From the NCBI RefSeq assembly GCF_965363235.1, contig NC_134841.1, positions 34,439,440-34,503,439 on the forward strand: a DNA stretch of 64,000 bases, in the 5' to 3' direction. The DNA comes from Mytilus galloprovincialis. Its lineage: Eukaryota > Mollusca > Bivalvia > Mytilida > Mytilidae. The notes under the pieces were generated by a model. It was given only the letters and a program-made list of their open reading frames with translations. It was not told where the DNA came from and made no database searches. This document shows positions 35,880-46,990 of this stretch, piece by piece; within the stretch, counting starts at the first letter, position 1, and every line of letters begins with the position of its first letter. The position numbers were made by a program, and so were the translations under genes.

Positions 35880-36540
35880 AGTCTAGTATGCTTTATTCCA
35901 AAATATAGATTACAGCCATTTTTACTCACATACCAATGCAAATGTCAACGGAAATGCTTACACTGAATCTTTACATACTAAGATTACAGACACTTTACAA
36001 AAATATCTTGTTTTTTCATAGAAAAAGACATTTTGCATAGTAAATTTATTTTTATATGTCCGTGTTTTTTCTAGTGCGTCCGTGTTTTATCGAGTGAAAA
36101 ACAAAACTCCTATGGCTAAAACTTTAATATATCACTGCATTCACGTTTAAAAAACAATGAAAAAGGTTAAAATAAAGTTCTTTGCAAAGCACAAAAAATG
36201 CATTAAATCAGTTTGATAATGCTATATTAACACGTTCATTTCGTTAAAAGGCATCGTTTATTTGTAGTCAGAGATCTTCATGTTAGCGTACAGATATGGA
36301 TTCATACAGTAAATATTTCGTGATGTAAAACAAACACTTCAATTCTCAATTTTAAACTTTGTGTGAGTTAAGACATGTTGGATTGAGACGTACGTACACA
36401 TAGTGTGTAACGCGGGTAAATATGTGTTTTTTTAACAGAAAGTACATCATAAGTGTTTCATTTACTATTTATCTTGATGGTAACATGTTTAATCGTTCTA
36501 GAAATTGAAATCTAGAATAATGTTCAAATGCTCCTACGCG
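35880..36540 (+). repeat. Older third copy of part of the segmental duplication
   Basis: Aligns with 30,400-31,115 through CAATGCAAATGTCAACGGAA, CAGTAAATATTTCGTG, GATTGAGACGTACGTACACA, TAATCGTTCTAGAAAT and AATGCTCCTAC, but with many substitutions and indels. It keeps ATATGTCCGTGTTTTTTC, which the right segmental copy has lost. The left copy is therefore closer to the ancestor. Confidence 0.8.
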
Positions 36541-36829
36541 AAGAGGTTACACAGAAATAAAGCACCACCGTACTTCATTTTCATCATAAACACAAAGAAT
36601 AAAAATTTACAATGTATATTTCATGTATTTAATAGGTGTACTCATATTATATACACATTTTTTTTTTTTATCATTTCTAAAAGATCGTTTTAAAGCTTAC
36701 AGATTGTATATTTCGTTGTTTTTTTAAATACATTGGATAAGTCCCCGCGTTTAACATCAGCTCAGTAGTCAGTAATTTAGTGCTGGCATGATTTATTAAA
36801 AACCTTTTCAAAATTGTTTACCTCCAATG

Positions 36830-37110
36830 GGGACTGGGGAATAGAAATATGGTCATTTAGGTCCTCTTCCGACCGGTAGTAAAACTCTTGCTTCAAGTAC
36901 GCAGCCACCTCTGATCAGAATGGGGCGTGTAGATAGAATGTCACGCTCACTACACCACTACACGTTAAGAACCCTTGCAACAGTACTTTGAGGGTTCCGT
37001 AAGGGGGCCTGTTGCAAGGCAACATTTCTGTCAATATCCCATATACCCTCGTTTTCAGTGACAGTCTAAATTTCCCAACCTTCATCCCGAACGTCCTCTG
37101 TTACGGGACC
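36830..37110 (+). repeat. Possible interspersed repeat, more GC-rich than surroundings
   Basis: Distinct composition from its neighbours (AGTACGCAGCCACCTCTGAT, CAAGGCAACATTTCTGTCAA, GTTTTCAGTGACAGTCTAAA). It resembles a SINE-like bivalve repeat, but I cannot name the family and see no clear ends. Confidence 0.3.
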
Positions 37111-37206
37111 TACCCATTGGATTTATTGTTGATTTGTTCTCGTCTTGAAAATGCATGAAATATTTTTCACTGCACTTTCAAGAAACCAACAATCAATAAT
37201 TCAACA

Positions 37207-37420
37207 TTGTCGGTTTACAAATTTAAAAATTATAAAGAGCCTAAGGTTTCAACTCTATCAAGCAAAGTTGAACTTAGATTAATTTGGCTATTTATTAGGT
37301 GCTTTTGGTCATATGTCTGCAAATATTTCGGTTCTTACACATCCTTGGTTTTCAAATATTTGACTTTGAGCGTTACGGGTGAAGGTAATCCAGAAAAGCG
37401 CTTCGGACGAATGAAGTGTT
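37207..37420 (+). repeat. Bivalve interspersed repeat (AAAAGCGCTTCGGACG type)
   Basis: Carries TCTGCAAATATTTCGGTTCT, TTGACTTTGAGCGTTACGGG and AGAAAAGCGCTTCGGACG. A fragment of the same family in reverse lies at 14,660-14,710 (GATGCGCTTTTCCGGATCTA). The 102-codon open frame over it is repeat-derived. Confidence 0.55.
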
Positions 37421-38739
37421 GTTTTCATTTTTCATTAAATATTCCATTCAATTCAAATAATGTTCTTTTATTTTTCAATTTATTATTTTGTTTGGGGAGG
37501 GGGGTGCTCTTTTAATAGAATATTTGGGTTAACATTTAGTTTTTAAAATTTTTTACTGTTTTTTCTTAGTTTTCTTGCTCCTATGTCACGGTAATATATA
37601 TCATTCATAAAATATTCTTGACTGTAAAAACAAAGATAGCATGAAATGAAGTGGAAAAGATTATGAGTCCCTGTACTCGGTTCTATAGACCGTGTTAAAA
37701 AGGACACAGTGATTTCTTATATATCTTAATACTGCAAGGTTATGGCAAAATGTTTTCAGAATAGTTCAGAATAGGGATTATCATTAAATTGAAATGAGTT
37801 AAATTTGATCAACATAGTAATATGCTTTTGTAACTTATTAAGAATATATAACGTTGTCCTTTGGAATTTTATATACATTTACAAACTCTAGAATAAGTAG
37901 GTTTTTAAGCCCAAGAATGTCTTCTTTCTTATCACATTTTCATAAAAAAAAAAAGAAACCGGAGCATTTGGTTGAAAAACCCGGATATTATAAACATGTT
38001 AAATGTTGCTCTCGAAAAAAAAAACGACGGAAAATATAAAACACTGAATTGCAAGTAAACTACAAGGAAATTGTGCGTCGTTCGTGCTCAAAACATATAT
38101 AGCATTCAGCCAGTAAAAAAATAAATCTAGGTTGATACGCGAGCAATTTATTCGCATATCAATATTAAAATCAAATTTACATAAAAGTTCTATAGCCTGC
38201 TTTTCTCATTGACGAGATCCAGTTTTCAGTTTTCAAGGGAGGTAATGTTTTTGTCACTAGATTACCCACTGAAAAAATAATAAGCAAGACAACATGTACA
38301 AATAAGTATTTTTTAGCTTGGTAAAAAAAAACCATGCTCTATTATCCAATAAAATTAGTTTTCACATGCGTATATTGACTACGGCAGAAAAATGAATTTT
38401 ATCAAATTGGTATGCATTTAATGTATTTCATTAACTTAAAACACTTTCAAACACTAAAATGATACACATTTTGTTACTAATATTTTTACAATGACAACAA
38501 TGTGTTACAATTCGAAATTGATATATTTGACCTAGATACCGCAACGTTCATGTTGGCTGTTCTAACTTCAAATCCCCTCCCTCTGAAAAACACGTTTCAT
38601 CTATCCTGTTAAAAAGGCATGTATATAATAATTTCATTGAAACATATGATCTGACACTAAATATAAAATAAAGTATAGGTTATTATAACTGTTGTACAGA
38701 AATGACAAAATTGTTTCATATTTATGATAAAATGGATTG

Positions 38740-38811
38740 ACCCTAGCAGGGAATCGAACCCCGTTCTCCTATTTAAAAAAATAGGCGAAATTACCAATAT
38801 ACCACCGAAGT
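38740..38811 (-). pseudogene. tRNA-like sequence, probably a tRNA pseudogene
   Basis: On the minus strand 72 bases have tRNA layout. A D-loop-like TGGTATATTGGTA is followed by an anticodon arm CCTAT...ATAGG with an 8-base T/A loop, then a good T arm CGGGG-TTCGATT-CCCTG. The acceptor stem (ACTTCGG with CTAGGGT) has one mismatch and several G-T pairs, and the D stem is weak. No confident anticodon; likely decayed or a SINE head. Confidence 0.4.
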
Positions 38812-38934
38812 TTCCAATGCATTTTACAAATACAACAAGATTGTCACTCAGTTTTAATTTTAATCATCATGTAATACAGCATTTTAAATCGTCAGATGCA
38901 CAAAGGCATGCACTTTCATCAACTGTACAGGGTG

Positions 38935-39155
38935 TAGCTATCGCAAGTATAGTCCAAATAATTATGACGTCTGGCAAGGCTATTTTAATTTTTTTTCGGG
39001 GACGCCACAAGGCTATTTTAATTTTTTTCTTGAACTCAACAATGCTATTTTAATTTTTTTTCTGGGACGCCGTCTTAGGAAGGCGTCCCAGAAAAAAAAT
39101 TAAGATAGCCTTGCCAGACGTCGTAATTATTTGGACTACCGCAAGTATAAATGAA
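38935..39155. mobile_element. Foldback element with TCTGGCAAGGCTATTTTAAT arms
   Basis: Left arm: TCGCAAGTATAGTCCAAATA, ATTATGACGTCTGGCAAGGC. Right arm: GCCTTGCCAGACGTCGTAAT, TATTTGGACTACCGCAAGTA. The centre is a further tight palindrome, GGACGCCGTCTTAGGAAGGC plus GTCC. The left arm contains three tandem versions of GGCTATTTTAATTTTTTT. Open frames at 38,724-39,053 and 39,050-39,454 are translations of these arms and flanks. Confidence 0.8.
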
Positions 39156-40108
39156 TCTCTGTCAAAGGGCCCCTCCTGCCAAGTCTCGAATGTCAGCACA
39201 ACTTTATCAAGGAATCCTCTATCAGATATGAACATATTTACCAATGCTACCATAACCGGCGGAACATTTACGATTAATTTAGTAACTATAGACCTACCGA
39301 TTCTCCTTGTGCGTCCACCGCTATTGACAACTGACTTGAAAATGTGCGTGTCAGAAATTGACTTCATACGAAAAGACGGTTGAATTATAACTTTTCTGTT
39401 ATATTGTGACACAAATATCGTTTTAGTTAATAAATTTGTTAATTTCTGTTTCAATTTTGAATTTTAGAAAAAACAACTTTGCGAAATTAAACTGGTTTGA
39501 ACTAGTTGGAAACAAATCGACAGGGAGGTTGATGGAAGAGCCTTCACAAATACTGTACACTTATACACAGCGAACATAGAAATTACCGTAAATGACCTAA
39601 TCAGAATCGAAATAATTGATTATCACTCTGGCAAAAATAATCACGAATGTAATGCCTACCCATGTTAAAACTACAATAAAGTATAGCTGGCATCAATTAT
39701 TTCTTAAATAAAGTACAATTCTTAAATAGGTACTGGAGTTTGAATTACGATTTTTACCCATGTCTGTGTTGTTGGGGTAAAAAGCATGATAAAAAGAGAA
39801 ACTATCAACAATAACAAAAGAACCAACAACTCATGTTACTTCATTTAATTTACTGATGATTATGTATAACATATCAAAAAAATATACATACAAGCTTTTT
39901 TTTTTTTTTTAATTTTGATACAATCATCAATCTTTAAGTGTAATTATTGTCAATTTTTTAATATATCTTGTGCGTAAACAACACAACCTGTTTCGTCAAT
40001 TCTTTTAAAACCTTTTTTTTTTCAAATTGGAAGGATAATATTAAATTGACTTCGATTGACAAATACGTACCCGAATTCGTCAATATATCTGATCAATGTA
40101 CGTGTCCA

Positions 40109-40135
40109 CACGTGGGTTTATTAAGGGTATATAAG
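40109..40135 (+). promoter_or_regulatory. Core promoter of unit 1: E-box and TATA box
   Basis: CACGTG at 40,109-40,114 and TATATAAG at 40,128-40,135, about 38-45 bases before the ATG at 40,173. The start site is probably near 40,160. The arrangement is conserved in unit 2. Confidence 0.6.
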
Positions 40136-40172
40136 CAACTTTGCATCACATGAGACTCAAACAGCCGGAATC

Positions 40173-40233
40173 ATGGATGCACGACTGGGAGTTTTCCTTT
40201 TCTTGCTTGTGACAGTCCTACAGACAGTATTTG
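40173..40233 (+). CDS. Signal-peptide first exon, unit 1
   Basis: ATG at 40,173 opens MDARLGVFLFLLVTVLQTVF, a textbook signal peptide core, followed by the donor G|GTAAGT after 40,233 (phase 1). A TATA box lies about 40 bp upstream. No second exon is seen before unit 2 begins. Either this is an alternative first exon that splices to the exon at 42,274 (phase compatible, giving Val at the junction), or it is an orphan left by the tandem duplication. The protein family is not recognised. Confidence 0.5.
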
Positions 40234-41864
40234 GTAAGTTGAAATTTTAAAGATATTATGTAAATATTATCTGTATGTAGATATCCGAAAGGTTTGTTAG
40301 TTTTACTTCCTTTTTAAAATTGAATACTTTTGAAAATTTGTTGATGGAAGAGCCTACACAAATACTGTACACTTATACACAGCGAACATAGAAATTACCG
40401 TAAATGACCTAATCAGAATCGAAATAATTGATTATCACTCTGGCAAAAATAATCACGAATATAATGCCTACCCATGTTAAAACTACAATATAGTATAGCT
40501 GGCATCAATTATTTCTTAAATACAGTACAATTTTTAAATAGGTACTGGAGTTTGAATTACGATTTTTACCCATGTCTGTGTTGTTAAGGTAAAAAGCATG
40601 ATAAAAAGAGAAACTATCAACAATAACAAAAGAAAAAAAAAAGGGAAACAAAATCAGCAATAGTAAAAGATCAATCAACTGAAATTCTAGTCATGAATAT
40701 ATTCTAGCGTAATACATTGGAGCTTGGCTTTCTAATTTCCATAAAAACATACTGCATTCTATTTCAAAAATGAAATGCCGACTAGCGGTATTTTTTAAAT
40801 ACATTGTACTTATTCAAGACGAGAAAAAAAATGAATAAATAATAATACAATGTATAATAGTGCACAAATATAACATTCATTTCCTTTTCCTGTTCTGGTA
40901 ATTCAAGATATATTTGGTTGAAATGCACTAGAAATTACCAATTGAGGGGAATTAACTCCGTAATTTGCTATCATTCTAACCAAAAGATATCTGGAGATTA
41001 CTCGAATTACCAGACACACAGAAACCAAAGAGCTACCATTCCTACCTCAAGATGAACGTTACTTCAAATTGGATGATTAAGTTGGTTTGTTTTTTTTTCG
41101 GTCAAATTTGAAATTCTTCTAAATTGCCTGACGTTTACAAAGACTTAAATATATATAACACAGTTCACACAGATTATAAAGATGAATAAAACAAATTTTC
41201 GTTTTTGGAAAACTGCATGGAATTTTTCAATTTCAAACACTATTAATTCTCAAGCTTCAACTTATTAAAAATTTTCGTTTTGCCTTATTCTACATGTGTA
41301 ACTTCCAAACATTATTTTCGAATAAAAAGAGGCAATACACTATTCAAATTCAACATGAGTCGGTGTAAGTTATCACATCGGTGAAATATAATTGTATTTA
41401 ATACAATTAAAACATGTGTTACGTAGCCAAAACAAGGAGATGCAATATTCGGAAATAATAATAATTTCAGATATATGAGAAGGTATATTAGACATGTAAT
41501 TACAATGTTTAAATTAATATTTACGGATGGACAATAGTATCATTTTAATATAGATAGCCTATAACCTATTAGAAGATACAATCAACAACTCATGTTACTT
41601 CATTCAATTTACTGATGATTATGTATAACATATCAAAAAAATATACCTACAAGTTTTTATTTTTTTTTTATTTTGATACAATCATCAATCTTTAAGTGTA
41701 ATTATTGTCAATTTTTTAATATATCTTGTGCGTAAACAACACAACCTGTTTCGCCAATTCTTTTGAAACCTTTTTTTTCAAATTGGAAGGATAATATTAA
41801 ATCGACTTTGATTGACAAATACGTACCCTAATTCGTCAATATATCTGATCAATGTACGTGTCCA

Positions 41865-41891
41865 CACGTGGGTTTATTAATGGTATATAAG
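41865..41891 (+). promoter_or_regulatory. Core promoter of unit 2: E-box and TATA box
   Basis: CACGTG at 41,865-41,870 and TATATAAG from 41,884, with the ATG at 41,929. Same spacing as unit 1. Confidence 0.6.
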
Positions 41892-41928
41892 CAACTTTGC
41901 ATCACATGAGACTCAAACAGCCGGAATC

Positions 41929-42515
41929 ATGGATGCACGTCTGGGAGTTTTCCTTTTCTTGCTTGTGACAGTCATACAGACAGTAGTTTGTAAGTTTAAA
42001 TTTTAAAGATGTTATGTAAATATTATCTGTATGTAGATATCCGAAAGGTTTGTTAGTTTTACTTCCTTTTTAAAATTAAATACTTTTGAAAATTTGTGCC
42101 TTTGCACTCAATGATCATATAATTATAAAATCAAAATTATTCTTAAAATAAAGGTCAAATTAGAATAGAGGATGTATAAAATTTAAACATCGGTTATGTA
42201 CTATTGCATAGATCGATATTTGCCGAGTTCTAATTATTATTTGTTTTTATTCTTTACTTTGATTGTTTTATAGTTTTATTTTTGTTGGAAAAAGGGGTTA
42301 GTGTTGGGGTCGTTGTTCCAAGTAAACAAATATTGGTTTACAGACTAGCAGAATATGTTTCATACATATCAAGTTTTAAAAAAATAATACATAATTTACG
42401 AAGGGTTTTTAAGAGAAATAAGGTAAACATTAAGGTCCAGCTCTCAGCTTACAGAGGATATAATGTTATGTGCAAAACAAAGTGTATCATGTTGCTATTA
42501 CAAACAAAATTCTAA
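41929..42515 (+). CDS. Putative secreted cationic peptide (2 exons, 100 aa)
   Basis: Exon 1 is 41,929-41,989 (MDARLGVFLFLLVTVIQTVV, donor T|GTAAGT). Exon 2 is 42,274-42,515, after the acceptor TTGTTTTATAG, with stop TAA at 42,513-42,515. Both junctions are phase 1, so the frame is continuous for 100 codons. After the signal peptide the chain is very basic (15 Lys/Arg against 2 Glu), with a central helix-like block SFKKIIHNLRRVFKRNK and a C-terminal CKTKC pair. Small, secreted and cationic fits an antimicrobial- or venom-like defence peptide, but no known mussel family (mytilin, myticin, defensin, mytimacin) shares its cysteine pattern, so function is unassigned. The pairing of these two exons is inferred from phase and position only. 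Confidence 0.4.
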
Positions 42516-42807
42516 CTTTCTATTCATATTTTTCTTTTCCTACTGACTGTATATTTTTGTCAAAATATATTAAAATTGTTCACAATTATCATTTTATTTT
42601 CGGAAATCAATTTTCTTTTATCTTTTACACATCAACACACACTACTTAAAACTTTTTAAGGGCTTACATGGAATAATATATGTGTTGTTAATCAATGTGT
42701 CGGATTTTTTTCAAAACAAAATGGCATATAGACAAAGCAAACAATCATATATGATTCCATACATGCGCATTGCTTTCGTTTTTATATTTATTAAATGATT
42801 TTTGCGA

Positions 42808-42893
42808 GTTTAAGGTTCATTATAACAAATGGACAAAAATTGCTGTGTTTAGAGTACAAAAAACTACTCCGAGTACAGACTACATTCATCTAT
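42808..42893 (+). repeat. Solo end of the 62,520-63,140 foldback family
   Basis: TTTAAGGTTCATTATAACAA, ATGGACAAAAATTGCTGTGT and CTACTCCGAGTACAGACT match the outer 90 bp of each arm of that foldback. The rest of the arm is missing. Confidence 0.6.
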
Positions 42894-43029
42894 CTTTGAT
42901 GGTACATGCATACTCTATCAATAAAATATATACCGAACATTTTATCCCATTTATGGATTAGTATTAAAAGTATTGCATTTCAGTGAAGAAAACAAATAAC
43001 AATAGCTTCTACTTTTTTCCGCCCTACAG

Positions 43030-43970
43030 ACTTGACGAAGTCTAATGGCAATTGGTCACGAAGTCTTGTGGCAAGTGGTCACTTTGTCTAATGGCAAATG
43101 GTCAGTGGATCTAATGGCAAATGGTCACAAAGTCTAATTGCAAATGACCAGTGAATCTAAGTAGACATGGTAACCATTTGCCATTAGATTCACTGGCAAT
43201 TCGACATTAGACATGGTGACCATTTGCCATCAGATTCACGGGTCATTTGCCATTGGACATAGTGACCATTTGCCATTAGACATAGTGACCATTCGCCATT
43301 AGATCCACTGACCATTTGCCATTAGGTCCACTGACCATTTGCAACAAGACTTGGTGACCAATTGCCATTAGACATAGTGACCATTTGCCATTAGGTCCAC
43401 TGACCATTTGCCATTAGACATAGTGGCCATTTGCCATTAGATTCACTGACAATTTGCCATCCAACATAGTGATCATTTGCCATTAGATTTACTGACCAAT
43501 TGCCATTAGACATGGTGACTATTTGCCATTAGATTCACTGACCATCTGCCATGGTGACCATTTGCAATTAGATTCACTGGCCATTTACCATTAGAAATAG
43601 TGACCATTTGCCATTAGATTCACTGGCAATTCGCCATTAGACATGGTGACCATTTGCCATCAGATTCATGGGCCATTTGCCATTGGACATAGTGACCATT
43701 TGCCATTAGACATAGTGACCATTCGCCATTAGATCCACTGACCATTTGCCATTAGGTCCACTGACCATTTGCCACAAGACTTGGTGACCAATTGCCATTA
43801 GACATAGTGAAAATTTGCCATTAGATTCACTGGCAAATCGCCATTAGACATGGTGACCATTTGCCATCAGATTCACGGGCCATTTGCCATTGGACATAGT
43901 GACCATTTGCCATTAGACATAGTGACCATTTGCCATTAGACATAGTGACCATTCGCCATTAGATTCACTG
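43030..43970. repeat. 23-bp satellite with an orientation switch
   Basis: About 40 imperfect units of CCATTTGCCATTAGACATAGTGA, written in parts as CCATTTGCCATTAG plus ACATAGTGA, alternating with CCATTTGCCATTAG plus ATTCACTGA, so the higher-order period is often 46 bp. From 43,030 to about 43,145 the units are reversed (CTAATGGCAAATGGTCA); from about 43,165 onward they run forward. No unit is a conserved gene. Confidence 0.93.
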
Positions 43971-43972
43971 GC

Positions 43973-44203
43973 CCAAAAAGCAAAAAGTGTCGGACAAAAA
44001 GCAAAATAATCGGACAAAAAGCAAAACGGACAAAAAGCAACGGACAAAAAACAAAAGTGTCGGACAAAAAACAAAATAATCGGACAAAAAGCAAAACGGA
44101 CAAAAAGAAACGGACAAAAAGCAAAAGTGTCGGACAAAAAGCAAAATTATCGGACAAAAAGCAAAAGCGGACAAAAAGCGAATTGCGGACAAAAAGCACC
44201 GTA
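43973..44203 (+). repeat. CGGACAAAAAGC satellite, 70-bp higher-order unit
   Basis: Built from CGGACAAAAAGCAAAA units joined by GTGT or TAAT. GTGTCGGAC recurs at 43,987, 44,057 and 44,127, giving three 70-bp higher-order copies. It abuts the 23-bp satellite at 43,972. All six frames give repetitive open frames (for example FAFCPIILLFVRH on the minus strand) that are artefacts. Confidence 0.93.
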
Positions 44204-44205
44204 TC

Positions 44206-44806
44206 ACACGTTAATATCCATTCTCAAGTTTTTGAAAAACGAGACAAGTAGTAACCATTTCCTTGTGTTATATGTGCTTTAGCAGTTGTCTTAAATTTCA
44301 AGGAACTTAATACTTACAGCTATTTACCGACTTGTCCACCATGCTGAAATATAATTTTTGTTTAATATTGCATGAAAACCATAGTAGATAAATGAGAGGT
44401 AATGTTTTACAGACGAGCTAGTTCCTGGTAAAATTATGTTTTATTAACACAAAGACATTTATATGCGTTTTTTAATCTGAATTTATATTCGGATAACCAA
44501 CTTAGCACACGTCGGACATTTAAATGAATCATTTTATTATGCATTATAAATATAGTTTATATGTTTTTCATATATAACCTTATTGTGCAAATTTAAACAA
44601 ATGGCTTATTGTCCTACTGCTTAAGTGTGGAAACAAGAGTGCAAAGATCTACAAACAATAGGTAGGATTGTAGGATATTTAACATTTACCATTTATCATT
44701 TGTTTTGAAACAATTGAAGTCAATGAGAGATTGTCGGAATATAGCGTTGGTTTAAACTAAATCGTGAAATTTTACTTAGACCTGGGATGTACCTTTCTAT
44801 TGAATG
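44206..44806 (+). pseudogene. Truncated 5' copy of the membrane-protein gene (promoter plus first codons)
   Basis: Matches 50,437-51,044 from ACACGTTAATATCC to TCTATTGAATGT. It contains the whole 5' flank and the first 14 codons, then breaks where the segmental duplication begins. A 10-base deletion (TAAATACAAA) removes the context of the ATG, leaving CGTGAAATTTT, so even the start codon is lost. Confidence 0.88.
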
Positions 44807-46539
44807 TATATATAAAAAAAATGATTTTATTTGTCTTCGACTTAAGTTTTGTTTCTCCACTTCGTATTGTAATACATTTAAAAATCTGATATGACAGACA
44901 CAGAAGTCCAATAACAATATAACTTTATTCCAGTTAACAACACCGCTAAATGTACATAAAAAATACTAGAACTTTCTACCATTATTCAATTATCTTATAT
45001 GTTGTTCAATTGTTTTGAATTTTTCAGATATATTTTAAGGAAACTTGTCAATGCTCACAACTAACTTAAGCCTGGTATAAATTAATGATGTCAGATAAGT
45101 TCTGTTTATAATGCAGTGAACATTAAATAAATAATCATAGAACTATTGTATGTAACCTTAAACCTGTAATTTACATTATGGTTTTTTTAACAAGGCTAAG
45201 ACTTAAAATTTGATAATCTTCCTGTCAACGTCAATAACGGAACTCGTGCGTCTTTTTTGTTGAAAACTTGTATACCAATCAGAATAAGACGAATAGAAAC
45301 TAATACAACTAAAATAAAATCGCGAATTAGCAGTAAATCCATCTGATCGGATGTAATACCGCTCGATAAATAAAGACAACAGTAGTATATCGCTGTTTGA
45401 AAGTCATAAATCGATTGAGAAAAAAACATATCAGTGCTACAAATAAAACTGCTGGAAACACATCACCTATAAGAAGAAAACAACGAAACAACAGAAACAC
45501 TGAAGTAAACTAAAAACAACGACAATGCAACACACACATAAACGCACTATAAGATAACAATTGCCATTTTCCTGACTTGGTACATTTAATGAAAATCTTG
45601 TGGGTTGACCTGGTTTTGTGGCTAGCCAAACCTTTTATGGCAATGTTAAATAACACTAAAATGTTACCATTACATGACAGAAATACAGAACAAACAAATG
45701 CAGAACATTAAGGACAGAGTAAAACACAAATACACAATACAATAGCCCATTTCGACATGCTAAATACTTTAAAATAACAACGAACACGTAAAACAACATA
45801 GGACCGCACACAAAACAGCACAAAAGAACCACGAACTGTCTTTCACATGACTGGGTCAACGCCACAAAAGTGACATCACAGTAAACTTTCTACAACTTTT
45901 TGATACTATTCAAGATCAGGTTCGTAACTATATCATCTGATCTTCATTCGAAAAAAGGTGACCGATTCACTCGAAAAAAAGTGAATCTCCGCCGGACGCT
46001 ACAACTATCGTCAGTTTGTCCAAACAAATTATTCGTTTTTACTCAAGCAGTTTCTTAGCACAGTATAGAACAGGCCTCCGTATACGTATACAAAGTTTGT
46101 TATATAATATAATTATGTTTGTCAGTGTAGAAATCATGTCAAGGAAAATAAAGTTATATAATATTTTTGTTTTGGTATGAAAAAAATCGTATACTCACGC
46201 ATCGTTCAAATATCTATCATCTAAGTTACCTGACTAACAAATCATTACTACCCATTTTACCTAAATTATATCCCCTGATAAGAAAACAATACGCAATCTG
46301 CAAGATGATGTGGTAACTGTTGAATAAATTTTTCACTGATCGAATGTAATACCGCTCGATAAATAAAGACAACAGTAGTATATCGCATTTCGAAAGTCAT
46401 AAATCGATTGAGAAAAAAAAAACATATCCGTGCTACAAATAAAACCGCGGGAAACACATATACTATAAGAAGAAAACAACGAAACAACAGTGACAAGAAC
46501 ATAATGAATATAAACAAAAAGGTGTTGAATTATTGCCAA

Positions 46540-46990
46540 TAAGGCAAATCTCCACAAGAGACCAAAATGACACAGAAATTAACAACTATATGTCACCGAG
46601 ACATTTATTTACAAAATTATTAACAAAAAACAAATAAGTAACACAGCAATAAACGACAACCGCCCAATAACAAGCCAAGCCTTGACTTGGGACAGGTACA
46701 TACATAATGTGGCGGGGTTAAACATATTATTTGGTTCCCAGTCTTTCTATTAGTCCTGGGACAGTGGTCCAACAGAACAATACAAGAACTATTCACATTA
46801 ATCAATTAACATCGCATATGAAGAACAGAAGCAAACAACAAACACTCAATTACAGGCTGTTGACTTGGCACAGGCACATATAGGGTGTGGTGGTGTTACA
46901 CATATCAGCGGGCGTCGAACCCTCCCCTAACATAAGGAAAGTGGTGTAACAATACAAAGTAAGAACAAAGCATACAAATCAGTTGAAAAG
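46540..46990 (+). repeat. Common bivalve interspersed repeat within the right segmental copy
   Basis: Partner of 27,470-27,940 with the same landmarks and small changes (for example AACATATTATTTGG against AAATATATTT). Confidence 0.8.

Larger units (their letters stand above)
39529..42096 (+). repeat. Tandem duplication of promoter plus signal-peptide exon
   Basis: Unit 1 is 39,529-40,340 and unit 2 is 40,341-42,096. Both begin TTGATGGAAGAGCC and end TTTTGAAAATTTG. They are nearly identical, except that unit 2 has about 944 extra bases (about 40,640-41,583) between AACAATAACAAAAGAA and CAACAACTCATGTTAC. The units abut directly, as in an unequal-exchange tandem duplication. Confidence 0.92.

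Noticed and set aside
37207..37515. 102-codon frame MSVYKFKNYKEPK
   Set aside because: Lies on a dispersed repeat (AAAAGCGCTTCGGACG type) and extends into poly-T/G sequence.
38740..38811. Functional tRNA gene on the minus strand
   Set aside because: The T arm is good, but the acceptor and D stems are weak and the anticodon loop has eight bases; kept only as a tRNA-like pseudogene.
43030..43970. Short regularly spaced repeats resembling a CRISPR array
   Set aside because: Units are contiguous with no unique spacers, the context is eukaryotic and no cas-like genes exist; it is a satellite.
43913..44251. Several overlapping open frames with FCFLSD / KQKRTKS repeats
   Set aside because: All come from the CGGACAAAAAGC satellite, which lacks stops in several frames.
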